DNA of 64,000 nt from contig CALYLX010000126.1 in NCBI GenBank assembly GCA_944990035.1, forward strand, positions 868,001 through 932,000, written 5' to 3'. The position numbers and the translations under genes are program-made. Under the pieces are notes generated by a model. It searched no databases. It was given only the letters and a program-made list of their open reading frames with translations, and was not told the origin of the DNA. Positions 45,936 to 56,449 of this stretch are shown one piece after another (the stretch's first letter is position 1; every line of letters begins with the position of its first letter). Source of the DNA: Clitopilus passeckerianus (Eukaryota; Basidiomycota; Agaricomycetes; Agaricales; Entolomataceae).

Positions 45936-48869
45936 TTAACCCCGGGGCTGGGCAGCTACGATTGGCGGAGGTTTCGCTGGCTGCGAGGCAACTATCACTG
46001 GCGGTCTCGTTGGCTGCGTTGCAGGCATGGCCCGATCTCGCTGACGCACAACCGGCTCTTTGATTTCTGGTGATTGCGGATGCTGATCATCGTGATCCAT
46101 GGAAATAGCTTCATTGGGGTCAGCGCCAGTTTCCCAGTTGTTCAATAATGCTCGGACGCCGCGTGATCCAAAATCGTCGATAGGCGTGCCGTCAACGCGC
46201 TGCCTGACTGGTCGGAAATAGCCAAACTTTACTGGGGGAGGTCCGGCCGCCAAGGAGAGTGTTTGGGTCATATTTTCCAGGCCGGTGTCGCCCTTGTCTT
46301 GCTTCGCAAACCCTTGCAGTGAATAGATGTGGTTCGAAAGTGTCAAATCCAACGCAAGTTGTTCATTGGCAATCTTCTCGTTGTGTATGGAGGTGAAAGA
46401 CCGATCGCCGTCTTCGGCGAGGTTGTACTTGCAAAGAGACTGAAAGCGGGCAAATAGGTCATCTGTCGCATCTGGATCAAACTGACGCATAGTAGGAAGG
46501 AGGTCATGGTGCCATCCTGCAATTTTGGTGAGACCTTCCGTCGAGAGACGTCCCTGCTCCAAAGCACGATATCCTCGAGCTGAGTTGATGGAACTTTCGG
46601 TGAGGAAATCAGTCCGACCGGGCTTGACTGGGTCGTCGTCAGAAAGCAGGACAGCATCGTATCTAGAAAAATAACGTTCAAGTCTATTCCTGTTGTCGGT
46701 TCTTGTGAAACCTACGTTGTGATCATATGATCCGTTGGAACCTCACTCTGCTGTAAGTTACGAGGAAAGTTCTCAACTAGCTCGTATAAGGCTTCGGCAT
46801 CTTCTTCCTCCTGTTTCACTCTTTCGGCCAGCCAGGAATTGAACAATACTATAAAATCGGTCAGTCCGCATCAAGATTTCAGCTTTTTAGTACTTACTAT
46901 TGTACGCCTTGTTTAGATTAACATCGGTATGCTCTCGCTCTTGATAGGGAAGAGGTTTGGACTTGGGTGGATGTTTGTCCAATGCTTTTACTTTGGATGA
47001 CCAGGTGGGTTCCATTATGCATATACCTTCTTCATCAGGGAGGCCAAAATCGGCATGACGAAGGGCACCGCACTCTGAAAGGGAGACAAAGCTCGCGCTA
47101 GTGCACGAGTCGTCAAAAGACCCATGCCCGAGGAGGACATGTCCAACAGTAGGTTTGATTGAGGATGGGCTAGAGAAGAACGAGGAGGCTGAAGAAGCGA
47201 ACTGGGCGGGATTTCCTTCAGCCCGTGAAACATCGTAGACCGTAATGAGCTGGTTCCTTTTTGAGGTCAACAGAGTGGGACCTGGTGCAATGTTATGAGA
47301 CAATCCAAGCTGCACACTACATGGAATCGTACCTGATGGCCAAGGTGCGCTCCATATTTCAAGTGTCCTATCGTACTCCCGGCTATGCTTGTAAGAGAAC
47401 ACAGGTTTGCCAGGAACTCGCCGGTCGAGCCAAAACAAGTTCTTCGTCGAGCATACCCTCGCCAGATCGCTCTCGACATATTTGTCAATCGATGTAAACA
47501 GTTCGCTGGTCCGAGAGATGCTAAGCAAGTCTGAAATGTCTTTTGACTGAAGACGCAATTGATCAGAGAGTATCGGGGCCGATATACCAATTACTCACCC
47601 TGGCGTCGAGCCGCTGCACAGAATGGCTTGAAAGACGCAGGTACAGATACTCGTCCTGGAGAGGAGCTACACGCCAAAAGCCGTCCGTTTCTTGAGACTC
47701 AAGGGCTCGCTCAATTTCTGTACGACGCTGGAAGAGGGCTTGAGTTTATGCAAGGTTGGTACAGTGTGCCTTGGTTCTTACCAGGCGTCCTGGCCAGCGG
47801 AAAACCCGAGCCCGTATAAAGCCCCATACTCATTGACAGCGAGCGCTGAAGGGGATGAAGGGGCGAAGGTGAAGTCCACGAGGCCCTTGTTCCCAGTCTG
47901 ATAGTGTGAAATAGCGGCCACCTCCTTCAAGGAAGGTGGGGTTGAATGTGTGCGCCCGAGATGCATTTCTTCAACATGCAACTGCCCAAACGTACGAATG
48001 GCCAGTAGAGAGTCTTAAGGGTCCGTTGAGTTCTGGGTCAGTAAGAGAGAAATGAAGCTCACTGAAGGTGGTTGCCTTAGAAGTGGAGATCTGTCTTATT
48101 GGTGTCTGATACGTCTTCACAGGCAGAGCAGATGGATTGAATTCTAAGATGCCACCATCGTCACTATCCAAAACTCTGGATACATCTGCGAAGCAAGTTA
48201 GTAAAGCAAAACGGCAACGCAGTTAATCACTAACTGAGCTCTCGCGCGAGTTCGCCCATAGGAAAGGTAAGAAAACCATATAGATCAGGGTCCTCCTCCT
48301 CAGACATAGGCAGGAAGTCGACAAGATTCCCCACATCCGGGTCGAATCGTTCCGACTCTCGTTTGTACTTTGCATCATCCGAAAGCTGGTCGCGTATGAG
48401 TTCAGATGAAACGTCCAAGTCCGGTAAAAATGTCCGAAGGAAGTTGGCCTTGAGGACAAGTCAGAGGACGCAAATTTCAGTGAGATTTCAGCATGAACTT
48501 ACACCCTGCTCTGCTCTGTGGCGCACCGAGGGCTGGACTTGTACAGTTTGAGGAGGCCGCGTGGATGGAAAAAGGATGCCGGACTTGTATACCCTGAGAG
48601 GTTTGTAGTCTGAGCATACTTGTATGAGGCAATGTACTAGAGAACAGGCGAAACACTGGACCTTGACGAAGTTTCGTAGTGGATGTCCATTGCAGCCGAT
48701 CATCTCTCTCCGTGAGACCCAGGAGGTTACCTCCTAGCTCCAGTTCTGGATATCCTGGACCCCTAGCAAATTCATGTTCTGTATCTGTATCTCTGACTTT
48801 CTTTTTGCCTTTCTCTTCTGTCGTATCAGTGGGTTTCTGTTTTCTTTCATCGACCGGCCAGGAATTCAT
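45936..48869 (-). CDS. RRN6/TAF1C-like RNA polymerase I core-factor subunit
   Basis: Rrn6 (TAF1C in animals) is a WD40-like scaffold of the Pol I initiation factor. The start is taken at 48869 (MNSWPVDERKQKPTDTTEEK); an in-frame ATG at 48929 is possible. Landmarks: GPVFRLFSSTLPHTSMLRLQ, then GNKGLVDFTFAPSSPSALAV with NEYGALYG (WD40-like blade), and NLFWLDRRVPGKPVFSYKHS with REYDRTLE, a motif also seen in Rrn6/TAF1C. An apparent frame break near 48015 disappears when a GTGAGC...CTTAAG intron with a CTGAC branch site is removed, giving TTFNSLLAIRTFGQLHVEEM. The C-terminal region is helical then Pro-rich (TRPPVIVASQPAKPPPIV), ending at 45936. Rrn6 proteins diverge quickly, so the assignment rests on a few motifs. 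Confidence 0.72.
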
Positions 48870-48962
48870 TCCATTGGTGGAAGTGCAGAACGAAAAGTTG
48901 ATGCGAAGAAATTCAAAGTCCGTCAACACTTTCCGTTCAGGCCACTGTCAAGCCAAAATTCA

Positions 48963-50139
48963 ATGCTCAGGCTATGGGCCGTTCAGAGGCCTAATGCGCC
49001 ATTCCAGCTCAGAGCTCTGCATAAGTCTGCTGCTGCAAATGCAACTCCAGTAGCCAGTTCATCTGGGGCAAAAATTGCACCCAATGCACCGACACCAGAC
49101 GCGAAATGGACACCGACTTCAATACGCACAGGTGTCATTGCAAGGAAGCGTGGAATGACTTCCATGTGGAACGACCAGGGTGCTCGGATACCTGTTACTG
49201 TCCTTCAGGTATGTTCGCCCTCAACTGAAATATGACTGGTCCAACTGACTACCATCCAGCTCGAAAACTGTCAAGTGACAGCAAACATCCGGACCGTTCG
49301 ACGAGACCACACAGAATACCATGCTGTTCAAGTTGCAGCTTCGGACCGACCTCAGAAGACGACAACACGACAAATGCTTGGTCATTTCAAGAAGGCAGGG
49401 GTGCCACCCAAACGAATTGTGAAGGAGTTCTCAGTCACCCCAGATGCACACGTCCCAGTTGGTGAGTTATTAGTCCCTAGACGTACATATTTCATGTTAC
49501 TCACGAATTGTTGATAGGTACTACACTGTCTGCTATTCACTTCGTTCCAGGCCAATACGTGGATGTTGTTGCTAACTCGTTCGTGATGTCCTACGTCAAA
49601 CCAATGTACTAACTGACTCTCTTCTAGTATCGGCAAAGGCTTCCAGGGTACCATGAAGCGATGGAACTTCAAGGGTCTCCGAGCGAGTCACGGTGTGTCC
49701 GTTTCGCATCGTAAAGCTGGTGGCATTGGTGGATGTCAGGTATAGACAATTCCTTCAATTTCACCCTTGAAAATGCTCATAAACGCCTCTAGGATCCCGG
49801 TCGTGTCTACCCGGCAAGAAGATGGCAGGTCGCCTCGGCGGTGAACGCATCACCACTCAAAACCTCGCCGTTGTCAGAGTCGACACCGAACTCGACCTCG
49901 TCTACGTCCGTGGGGCTGTCCCAGGAATCGACGACGCCCATGTCATGGTTCGCGACGCCAAAAAGAAGATGAATTCGCTCAGCAGCGCAAACCAGGCCAA
50001 GGGTCTGTATGAGAAAGTCTTGCCCAAGGGTGTTGACGATCTGCCCTTCCCTGCCGGAACAACCGAGCTTGCAAAGGGTCTCCCACCCGTTATAGAAGCC
50101 CCTGCCTACAGGAGGAGCCCATTCATACCTCAGGAATAA
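48963..50139 (+). CDS. Mitochondrial ribosomal protein uL3m, one-base frame break
   Basis: Mitochondrial large-subunit L3 homologue (yeast Mrpl9). The start at 48963 gives [20 protein letters not shown], a likely targeting peptide rich in Arg. Exons follow: [20 protein letters not shown] and [20 protein letters not shown], then [40 protein letters not shown], and [20 protein letters not shown]. The last exon starts DPGRVYP in one frame and continues [20 protein letters not shown] in the next, the join falling in CCC at 49810-49812. Relatives run through as DPGRVxxGKKMAGR, so one base is probably missing. It ends [13 protein letters not shown] at 50139. It diverges from the RRN6-like gene with about 93 bp between starts. 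Confidence 0.92.
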
Positions 50140-50280
50140 TTTTCTTCTATATAGCCGTAGCCTGGGTCTTTAGTAATATCATAATACACTGCATTTTCAA
50201 TATGACGGTGCTCGGTGCCTCTGTGTATGACCATCATCATTGAGTCAGCCCAATGAGCTCCAACATCCTACATTCATAGG

Positions 50281-51384
50281 ATGGCGCCTCGAACATCCGG
50301 TTCAACTCAAAAGCCAAATTCTAGGGCCGTGAATAACTTGCTGCACACCCTTAGGTGAGTAATTCGTCAAATCCACAACCTCACACGTTTTTTCTGACCA
50401 CTTGCCCTCGGCAGAGGGGAGCACTTTCGCCGCAATCAGAATGCTCAGGGATCCAAAACCCATATATCTTCGTCCTTCGTAGCACGAAACTCTCCAACGT
50501 TACCCGTGAGGTTAGAGCACCTGTTTCTTGATGACAACCATGAGCCCTCCAAAGTGACCTCCTCATCCGATTCTCCTACACCCAGGACCTACTCAGGCCC
50601 GACACCTCCAAAGAGCTGGACAAAGCAGGATAAGCAGGATGTCGACATCCGGAATACATCCTCTTGGAGGAGAGATGCTCTTTCACTGGTACTACGACAC
50701 AATGGCGCAGAGGAAGCCCTAATACCACCTTTGACGACTCTCTGTCTTCGGATTCTGGCATCATACCCTAGTCAAGAATTCGCGGAGGATATTGTACCAT
50801 GGATTCCCCTACATCTTCGACGCGAGTTAGTGCGAGATGCTGCTGTATATGCACCGCTAAGCAACACGAAGCTATTCCCTCTATATGAGGAGCAAAGGCA
50901 TGCTGCTGGAGAAATTATAGTAGTCGGGCCCAATGGTTCTCTGCCAGAGGATTATTTCCTTGATCCAGTTCTGCGCACGAACGAGGATGAACCTGAGGAA
51001 TCGCAGGAACAAACGGTGGATGATTGGGATGCGGATGAATCCACGCCAGAGCTTATCACAACCTTGGCTCTCGTATCTACAACTATGCAAACGTCAACAT
51101 TCCTTAGCATGCCACCCTCAATGACAGCCTTGGCGCTTGTTAACCTCAAATCCCCTGTCCCGTTACACCGCCTGCCTTCTACTTGCCCATTACTTATCAT
51201 ACTTGATCTTTCATATAACGCTTGGTTGGTAGATGAGGCGAGTGCAGAGGCCTGGTTGGAGAGAGTTGATTGGAAACATTGGGTGGATCTACGGATACTG
51301 GGGTTTCGAGAATGTAGTGTACCGGAAAACATGTTACAGAAGGTGAACAAAGGGAGGTGGGATGATGTAGAAATTATACAATGA
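50281..51384 (+). CDS. Unrecognised protein with weak leucine-rich-repeat character
   Basis: I do not recognise the family. The start at 50281 (MAPRTSGSTQKPNSRAVNN) and a short intron (GTGAGT to CTCGGCAG) lead into a single long exon. The N-terminal 90 residues are Ser/Pro/Arg rich. A helical segment follows (DALSLVLRHNGAEEALIPPL, then EDIVPWIPLHLRRELVRDAA). An acidic linker (NEDEPEESQEQTVDDWDADE) precedes repeats of LRR-like spacing: MTALALVNLKSPVPLHRLPS and CPLLIILDLSYNAWLVDEAS, then DLRILGFRECSVPENMLQKV. LRR proteins of this size often act as adaptors, but no F-box was found. Codon use and long open exon argue that it is real. It follows mitochondrial L3 by 141 bp. Confidence 0.7.
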
Positions 51385-51541
51385 TGATGATAATGAGTAA
51401 TCCTAAGGGAGAAAACGAACGAAGTACGGCACAGACAATGATAAGGATAGGAAACCGTGTATTCAAGCTAGGCAATCATGAGGTGGTTTTCGTTACAAAG
51501 TGATGGAGGTCAAATGGCGGAACGACCTAAGGCAAGATTAA

Positions 51542-52749
51542 TCAACGTTCAAACAGACACTTAATCCAACCTACTTCTGGGTCTTTATGGGGGCCGATGG
51601 TAGGGGGCAGTTGGGCTCCTGGGCGCGGCCTGACTGATGCTCGATGTGCTGAAGTCCATAGTACTGTAACATACCGCACCAACAACTCCAGTGACGAGAT
51701 TGGGGGGAAGCCAGCTCTATCTGCAGATACAAGGTTACTGTAAGCACTGAGATATAGGAAAAATATAATGAAGACATACTCAGAATCGCACAGTCGATTT
51801 GGTCTGCCACCGCCTCCCTTCTCTCCTGACTCAAATATCTCACGATCGAGACATTATCTTCAGGGATCCTATATGCTAGGAGGCCGCCAACGTTCGCGAG
51901 CTCCTTGATATACAGTTCCCTATCCCCAGTGTCCGGCAGAGCATCAACTACTGCTCTCAGTTTGCGTGCCCTTGAAAGTAGCTCGATTTTTTCTTCATGA
52001 GATTTCGGCTCCTCCCCACGAGGCTCAAGTGACATTGTCTCTGCTTTCGGAGTGGATTCTTCGCGTTCGTCGTCAGAGCTCGACGATCGACCCGAAGAAT
52101 GAGGCTTTGGAGTGTTCGGTTCATAGTCCAGAGGTACAGTTCGACAGGCTTCGATGAAAGATTGTATCCGCAGGTTCAGAGACTGATGGGATGGGTCCAC
52201 TGATGTCGAAGGCGCATATGCCGTGTTGCTGAGGATGTGTGGAGTCCATGACGAGGGTCCAGGGTCGTCGCTTTCTGAATCGGACAGGACCGAGGGAAAA
52301 TGCTCATTCAATAAAGTAGTGGCTTCCTCGATATGCCCGCCGAGTATTAGGATGCGTATGCCTACCAGAAGGGATCAGGCGTGGGTTATGAGAGGAGAAC
52401 GACACTGATACGCACACTCACGCAGCTGGATCTGCTGTAGAAGCTCTTCAGAGAGCTCGTTACATGCATTCTGAGGCTGCGCAGCCTCATCCAGCTTGAC
52501 TTCGTCTCCATCAGCATTCAGATGCCTGACTGCGCTGTCCCTCGCGAAGCATTTTGCGGTTTCGGTGTAGCAGTTATGGCAAAGGTACTCCAACACAAGA
52601 GCGCGCTAGATCATTGATGGTTTCAGACTGTGCCAGGACACCAAAGAGCAGAAGGGATAAGATACTACAAGCTGATAAGGAGGCACCGGAGAACTTGACG
52701 CTGCTCTAAGCCAATTTGTCGACGACGATGAGGTCGGTGAGGATGGCAT
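51542..52749 (-). CDS. LisH-CTLH-CRA protein, RanBP9/10 (Gid1)-like without SPRY domain
   Basis: CTLH-complex subunits share LisH, CTLH and CRA modules that assemble the E3 scaffold. The start at 52749 gives MPSSPTSSSSTNWLRAASSS; after an intron LVLEYLCHNCYTETAKCFAR is a LisH motif. ELSEELLQQIQLRECIRILI begins the CTLH domain (ILILGGHIEEATTLLNEHFP), which continues after a Ser-rich loop as SLNLRIQSFIEACRTVPLDY. The CRA part is EKIELLSRARKLRAVVDALP and KELANVGGLLAYRIPEDNVS, then QERREAVADQIDCAILNRAG after an intron (GTATGT to CTGCAG), with TGA at 51542. RanBP9 carries LisH-CTLH-CRA in the same order after an SPRY domain; no SPRY is seen upstream here. Gid8/TWA1 is the alternative assignment, but CRA similarity favours RanBP9-like. 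Confidence 0.78.
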
Positions 52750-52865
52750 CAATGGACGATGACTGAAAGGGGTTGAACCGAGTATTTGGCACTATGTGTA
52801 TCGCTCCAGAAGTCTAAACACGATCCCTGACATATTACATCTACTACAGTCCTCGTAAAATATTT

Positions 52866-54716
52866 CTACACATTACTCCGTGTTCGCGAGTGGCGGCCCC
52901 GGCTGTGGGTGGTAGCCTCGGTAGCATGCACAAGGGCATCAGATCCAAGGAGAGAGGCGGCTTCCTCATGTCGCCCGCTATGCAGAATGCTTGATCGTCG
53001 CGACTTTGGCCGATAGATAAATGACTGCGAAACAATTGTGATATCAAATGTCAGAGTCCCAGCGCTTCCTAACAGGTACCTGGAGGGAAATAATCAATAT
53101 CTGAGAACTAAAGAAATATTTGATGGGACGTACGGTATGGTCTCTCGTAGGAAGGCGGTGTTTTCTCCTGGGATCGACATCTTGGGCGATGATAATATCG
53201 AGGCCACGTAAAACACGTTTCCTAGGAATGCGAACACGAAGAGGTACATGGAAAGACCCTGAGAGTCTCAGTTAGTAGCTGGAAGTTCGGGCACACGACC
53301 GTGTAACTAACCTCTACAGATTTCCGTGAGTACTAGAAAAGGATCAGAAACAATACACGAAAGATTTCATATGAAATGACATACGTTCTTCCATATTTGA
53401 GGCAGGCGAGACGTCAAATACAATGCCGTACATAGCCATGCGAAAATCCGGCCGATGACCCGTTCGTCCCAAGGTTCCGTAAGCATGTTCTGTTGGGTTG
53501 GCCGATTATAGGTGTCTGGGTATTCCGCTTGCACTCGATGGGTATCGTAGACCTCCGGTATAGAGTCAAGCACGGGAACATTGTAATCCCCCACCACATT
53601 TGGGGGGTCGTACGCTCGTGGCGCGAGCACCTTCCCGACATCCGCAGGACTCCTATCAGCTAGGAGCGACCGACCAGTTCCCGTGAATGTCCGCATCCCG
53701 AATAGAGCCCAAACGCCCAAAAAGACCATCGTTCCCGTCCTTTTTCCGACTCGTGAGGTCCGGCGACTGGGGCTTACCACATCGGGTTGAATGTCCAAAG
53801 TGAGATCGGCATCCCGAAGAGAGGGCCGTCCTCGAGCTAGAGGATCTGCGAGTGATTCAGTGGAGGGTGCGTTTGCATGTCCGATAGGAATGAGGCTCGT
53901 CGTTGGCACTTGGCCGACGCTGCCACTTCTCCTTCGATGCCTGTCTAGGCTCCAACTCATGGCACCCTTCCGCCTCGCCTCGTAGCCTCTGTCGGAATGG
54001 AAGCTATCGGCCAAAGCAGCAAGAGCACCATCGTCGACCTGGTCTTCATCCGTAAGGTCTGCCGTGGTTCTTGCACTGTATTCGCTGTATCCTCGGTCGG
54101 TACTGGCTCGGTGGCCTTGTCTCCGGCGCCTGTGTTCCACTTCGTCTTGGTGAGCTGCTAGCGCAGCAGTTGCAGCAACGTTAGCTGCTACAGCGGATAA
54201 GGTGCGATAGCGGGCTGCTGGTCTCTCCACGGACAAACGCCTTGCGCTTGACAGAGGTCGAGATGACACGGATTTTGGTACATCGGGATAGTAGAAGAAT
54301 TGTAGAACCAATGTCATGTCTACAAAGACGAAATATGTGGCGAGATATGTCTGAACGAGACCGTTAGATACAGAATCATGGAAAATCGAAGAAAATGTAC
54401 GTACCTGGAACGGGAGTTGCTTCGTCAAGAGGCACCCCACCAGATTTGAGGCATCGCCTGGATTGCAGCTTCAGAATTGACCTATTCCTGCAGTAAAAGT
54501 CTTACCAGCCAGCCAATTGAGAAGAAAAGGAAAAGACAATCCTTCACAGGACTGTCGTTTGTAGTTTTCAAGGACTTGACTAGGTAACACCGGGTGACAT
54601 GGTGAATGATAGCGTGTGGATAGTGGTATGGATGGTACTCACGGTGCTTGGGCACCTAGCCAGCAGCTAATCGATGCATATCCCAAGAAATCACTTAAGG
54701 TCCATGCACTTGACAT
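52866..54716 (-). CDS. PQ-loop membrane protein, Ypq1/Rtc2-like vacuolar cationic amino-acid exporter type
   Basis: Seven-helix PQ-loop transporter of the vacuolar membrane. The start at 54716 gives MSSAWTLSDFLGYASISCWL and GAQAPQ (first PQ motif), followed by a helix ending in the GCLLTKQLPFQ loop and TYLATYFVFVDMTLVLQFFY. A long cytosolic loop of about 230 residues, Arg/Ser/Ala rich (53650-54280), separates the halves. The second PQ motif is IFAWLCTALYLTSRLPQIWK, then KSVEGLSMYLFVFAFLGNVF and PYLLGSAGTLTFDITIVSQ. The tail ends HSRTRSNV with TAG at 52866. Yeast Ypq1-3 export Lys/Arg/His from the vacuole; the substrate here is inferred from family only. Confidence 0.9.
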
Positions 54717-55069
54717 GACGGTCTGAATGAAAGAAGTTGACCGTTATCGGTGGCGGACAGTTATAGTTATGGACGCTGGTGTCTAGTTCGGGTCATGCAG
54801 CAGAGATGCCACTTGCATTGGCAGGGCCGAGTTACCGTGTTTGTGGTATTTGGCAATCTGACCATGCGGAGCTCCTATGCGACTCGGCATTCTTCAAAGC
54901 TCAAGCACAGGCTGAAATGGTCAAGAGCAAACACCGAAACCCATAAACTTGACGACTGAAATTGCTATATACAGGGCCAAAATGGCGCAAAAGCCTTGCA
55001 GGGACGTTCATTGACAGCATCTCGACGTAAAGTAGTCACGTGAGCAGCTGAAGCTTATACCCAAACGCC
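54717..55069. other. Divergent promoter region between PQ-loop gene and LIN1
   Basis: 353 bp between two divergent starts. No recognisable coding sequence or RNA gene; one short + strand open frame (54750-54959) has no protein features. Confidence 0.4.
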
Positions 55070-56311
55070 ATGCCTCCCCGTTCTGGACAAAAACGAACGT
55101 CGCTTGCAAATGAAGAGCCCTCGACATCTCATCATGCATCCAAGAAGACAAGATTTGTAGATCCCACCGACGATCCTGTCAATTTTGCTGAAGAAATCGA
55201 CGCTAATCTCGAAACTCCTTCAGCAGCCCGGAGGGGTCGCGTCAAGAATGAGGGTTACGAATCGGATTCCAGCGACGACGGTGAAGGGGTAGTCGAGAGC
55301 AGAAAGAAAGGCAAAGCCGCTGCTGAAGAAGAGGAAGATGACATGTTTGCTATGGGGGATAAAGAAGAGAAGCAAGAAGAGAGTGGGGCGAAGAAAACGA
55401 AGAAACAGGAATATCTAAGGCTGGGAGATATCGAGGGGCAGGAGTTCAATCAGGCCTCGGATGGAAGCGAATCTGAAGAGTCAGACGAACCTGAAGATGA
55501 GGATGATGCTGAAAGACGGAAGAAAGCAGGCATGGGCTACGAGCTATCATCGTTCAACATGCGAGATGAGATGGAGGAGGGCAAGTTCACCGAGGATGGT
55601 AACTATGTCCGGACATTCGACCCCCATGGTGTCCATGACAAATGGATGGATGGCGTCGACGATAAAGAAATAAAGCAAGCCCGAAGGCAGAAACGAAGGC
55701 AAGAGAAGCTACAAAAGGAAAAGCAAGAGGCGGAGGAAAGGGAGCTGCAGGAAAGTGGTGGAAAAGCCGCAATGCAGAGAGATCTGCTACCTCTCCTCAA
55801 GAAAGGCGAAACAGTACTCGAGGCCTTGCAACGTCTCGGTGCTAAGCAGAAGAAAGGAAACAAGCCGTCCGTTCAATTAACTTCTTTTCTCAGTTCACTC
55901 CCTCTAAATTCTAAGTTCTACAGCTCGACAAAAGCTTCTAATATTGACCCTATCGCGGACAAGCCACCCAAAGCACCAAAAGATATAGAGACCATAACAC
56001 ATCTAGCGTCTCAAATAATGTCCCAAGGTGAAACTGACGTGTACTCCATGACATACGAGGAGCTTGTTCGAGGTGTCAGGTCGTCTGGTCTTGTGGACTC
56101 GAACTGGGAACCTCCGTCGGCCGATGTACGATACGAGTATAAATGGGACCTCCCAGCTGGGACAGGACCTACGGATACTTATGGCCCTTACAGCGAGGAG
56201 GAGATGAAGGCATGGATGGCTGCGTCGTATTTTGGTCCTTCCGGAGAGAAGGTCAAAGTTCGAAGAGTACCTGGCGGGGATTGGGATAGCTGGGATAACG
56301 TGGTTACTTGA
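55070..56311 (+). CDS. LIN1/CD2BP2-like U5 snRNP protein with GYF domain
   Basis: Homologue of human CD2BP2 (U5-52K) and yeast Lin1, a U5/tri-snRNP assembly factor that leaves before splicing. A single exon of 413 codons, unusual here. MPPRSGQKRTSLANEEPSTS starts a highly charged region with acidic runs (EEEEDDMFAMGDKEEKQEES) and the conserved KAGMGYELSSFNMRDEMEEG, NYVRTFDPHGVHDKWMDGVD and IKQARRQKRRQEKLQKEKQE coiled coil. The C-terminal GYF domain begins VRYEYKWDLPAGTGPTDTYG and continues PYSEEEMKAWMAASYFGPSG, where GPYSEEEMKAW is the peptide-binding core. It ends DWDSWDNVVT at 56311. Confidence 0.93.
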   Translation: MPPRSGQKRTSLANEEPSTSHHASKKTRFVDPTDDPVNFAEEIDANLETPSAARRGRVKNEGYESDSSDDGEGVVESRKKGKAAAEEEEDDMFAMGDKEEKQEESGAKKTKKQEYLRLGDIEGQEFNQASDGSESEESDEPEDEDDAERRKKAGMGYELSSFNMRDEMEEGKFTEDGNYVRTFDPHGVHDKWMDGVDDKEIKQARRQKRRQEKLQKEKQEAEERELQESGGKAAMQRDLLPLLKKGETVLEALQRLGAKQKKGNKPSVQLTSFLSSLPLNSKFYSSTKASNIDPIADKPPKAPKDIETITHLASQIMSQGETDVYSMTYEELVRGVRSSGLVDSNWEPPSADVRYEYKWDLPAGTGPTDTYGPYSEEEMKAWMAASYFGPSGEKVKVRRVPGGDWDSWDNVVT

Positions 56312-56449
56312 TTTTAGGATGTGCTATGTATTATACATGTGTTGTACAGTTTGATTACAGAGGAACGTGCCCATAAAATCTAGGAGGTCTAATAGTGATT
56401 TTCGCCACAAATCCAAAAGAACAATAAAGATATCCGATGTTGGTGTAGT

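Noticed and set aside
47990..48060. Frame break in the RRN6-like gene
   Set aside because: A normal intron (GTGAGC to CTTAAG with a CTGAC branch site) restores frame exactly, so it is not a sequence error.
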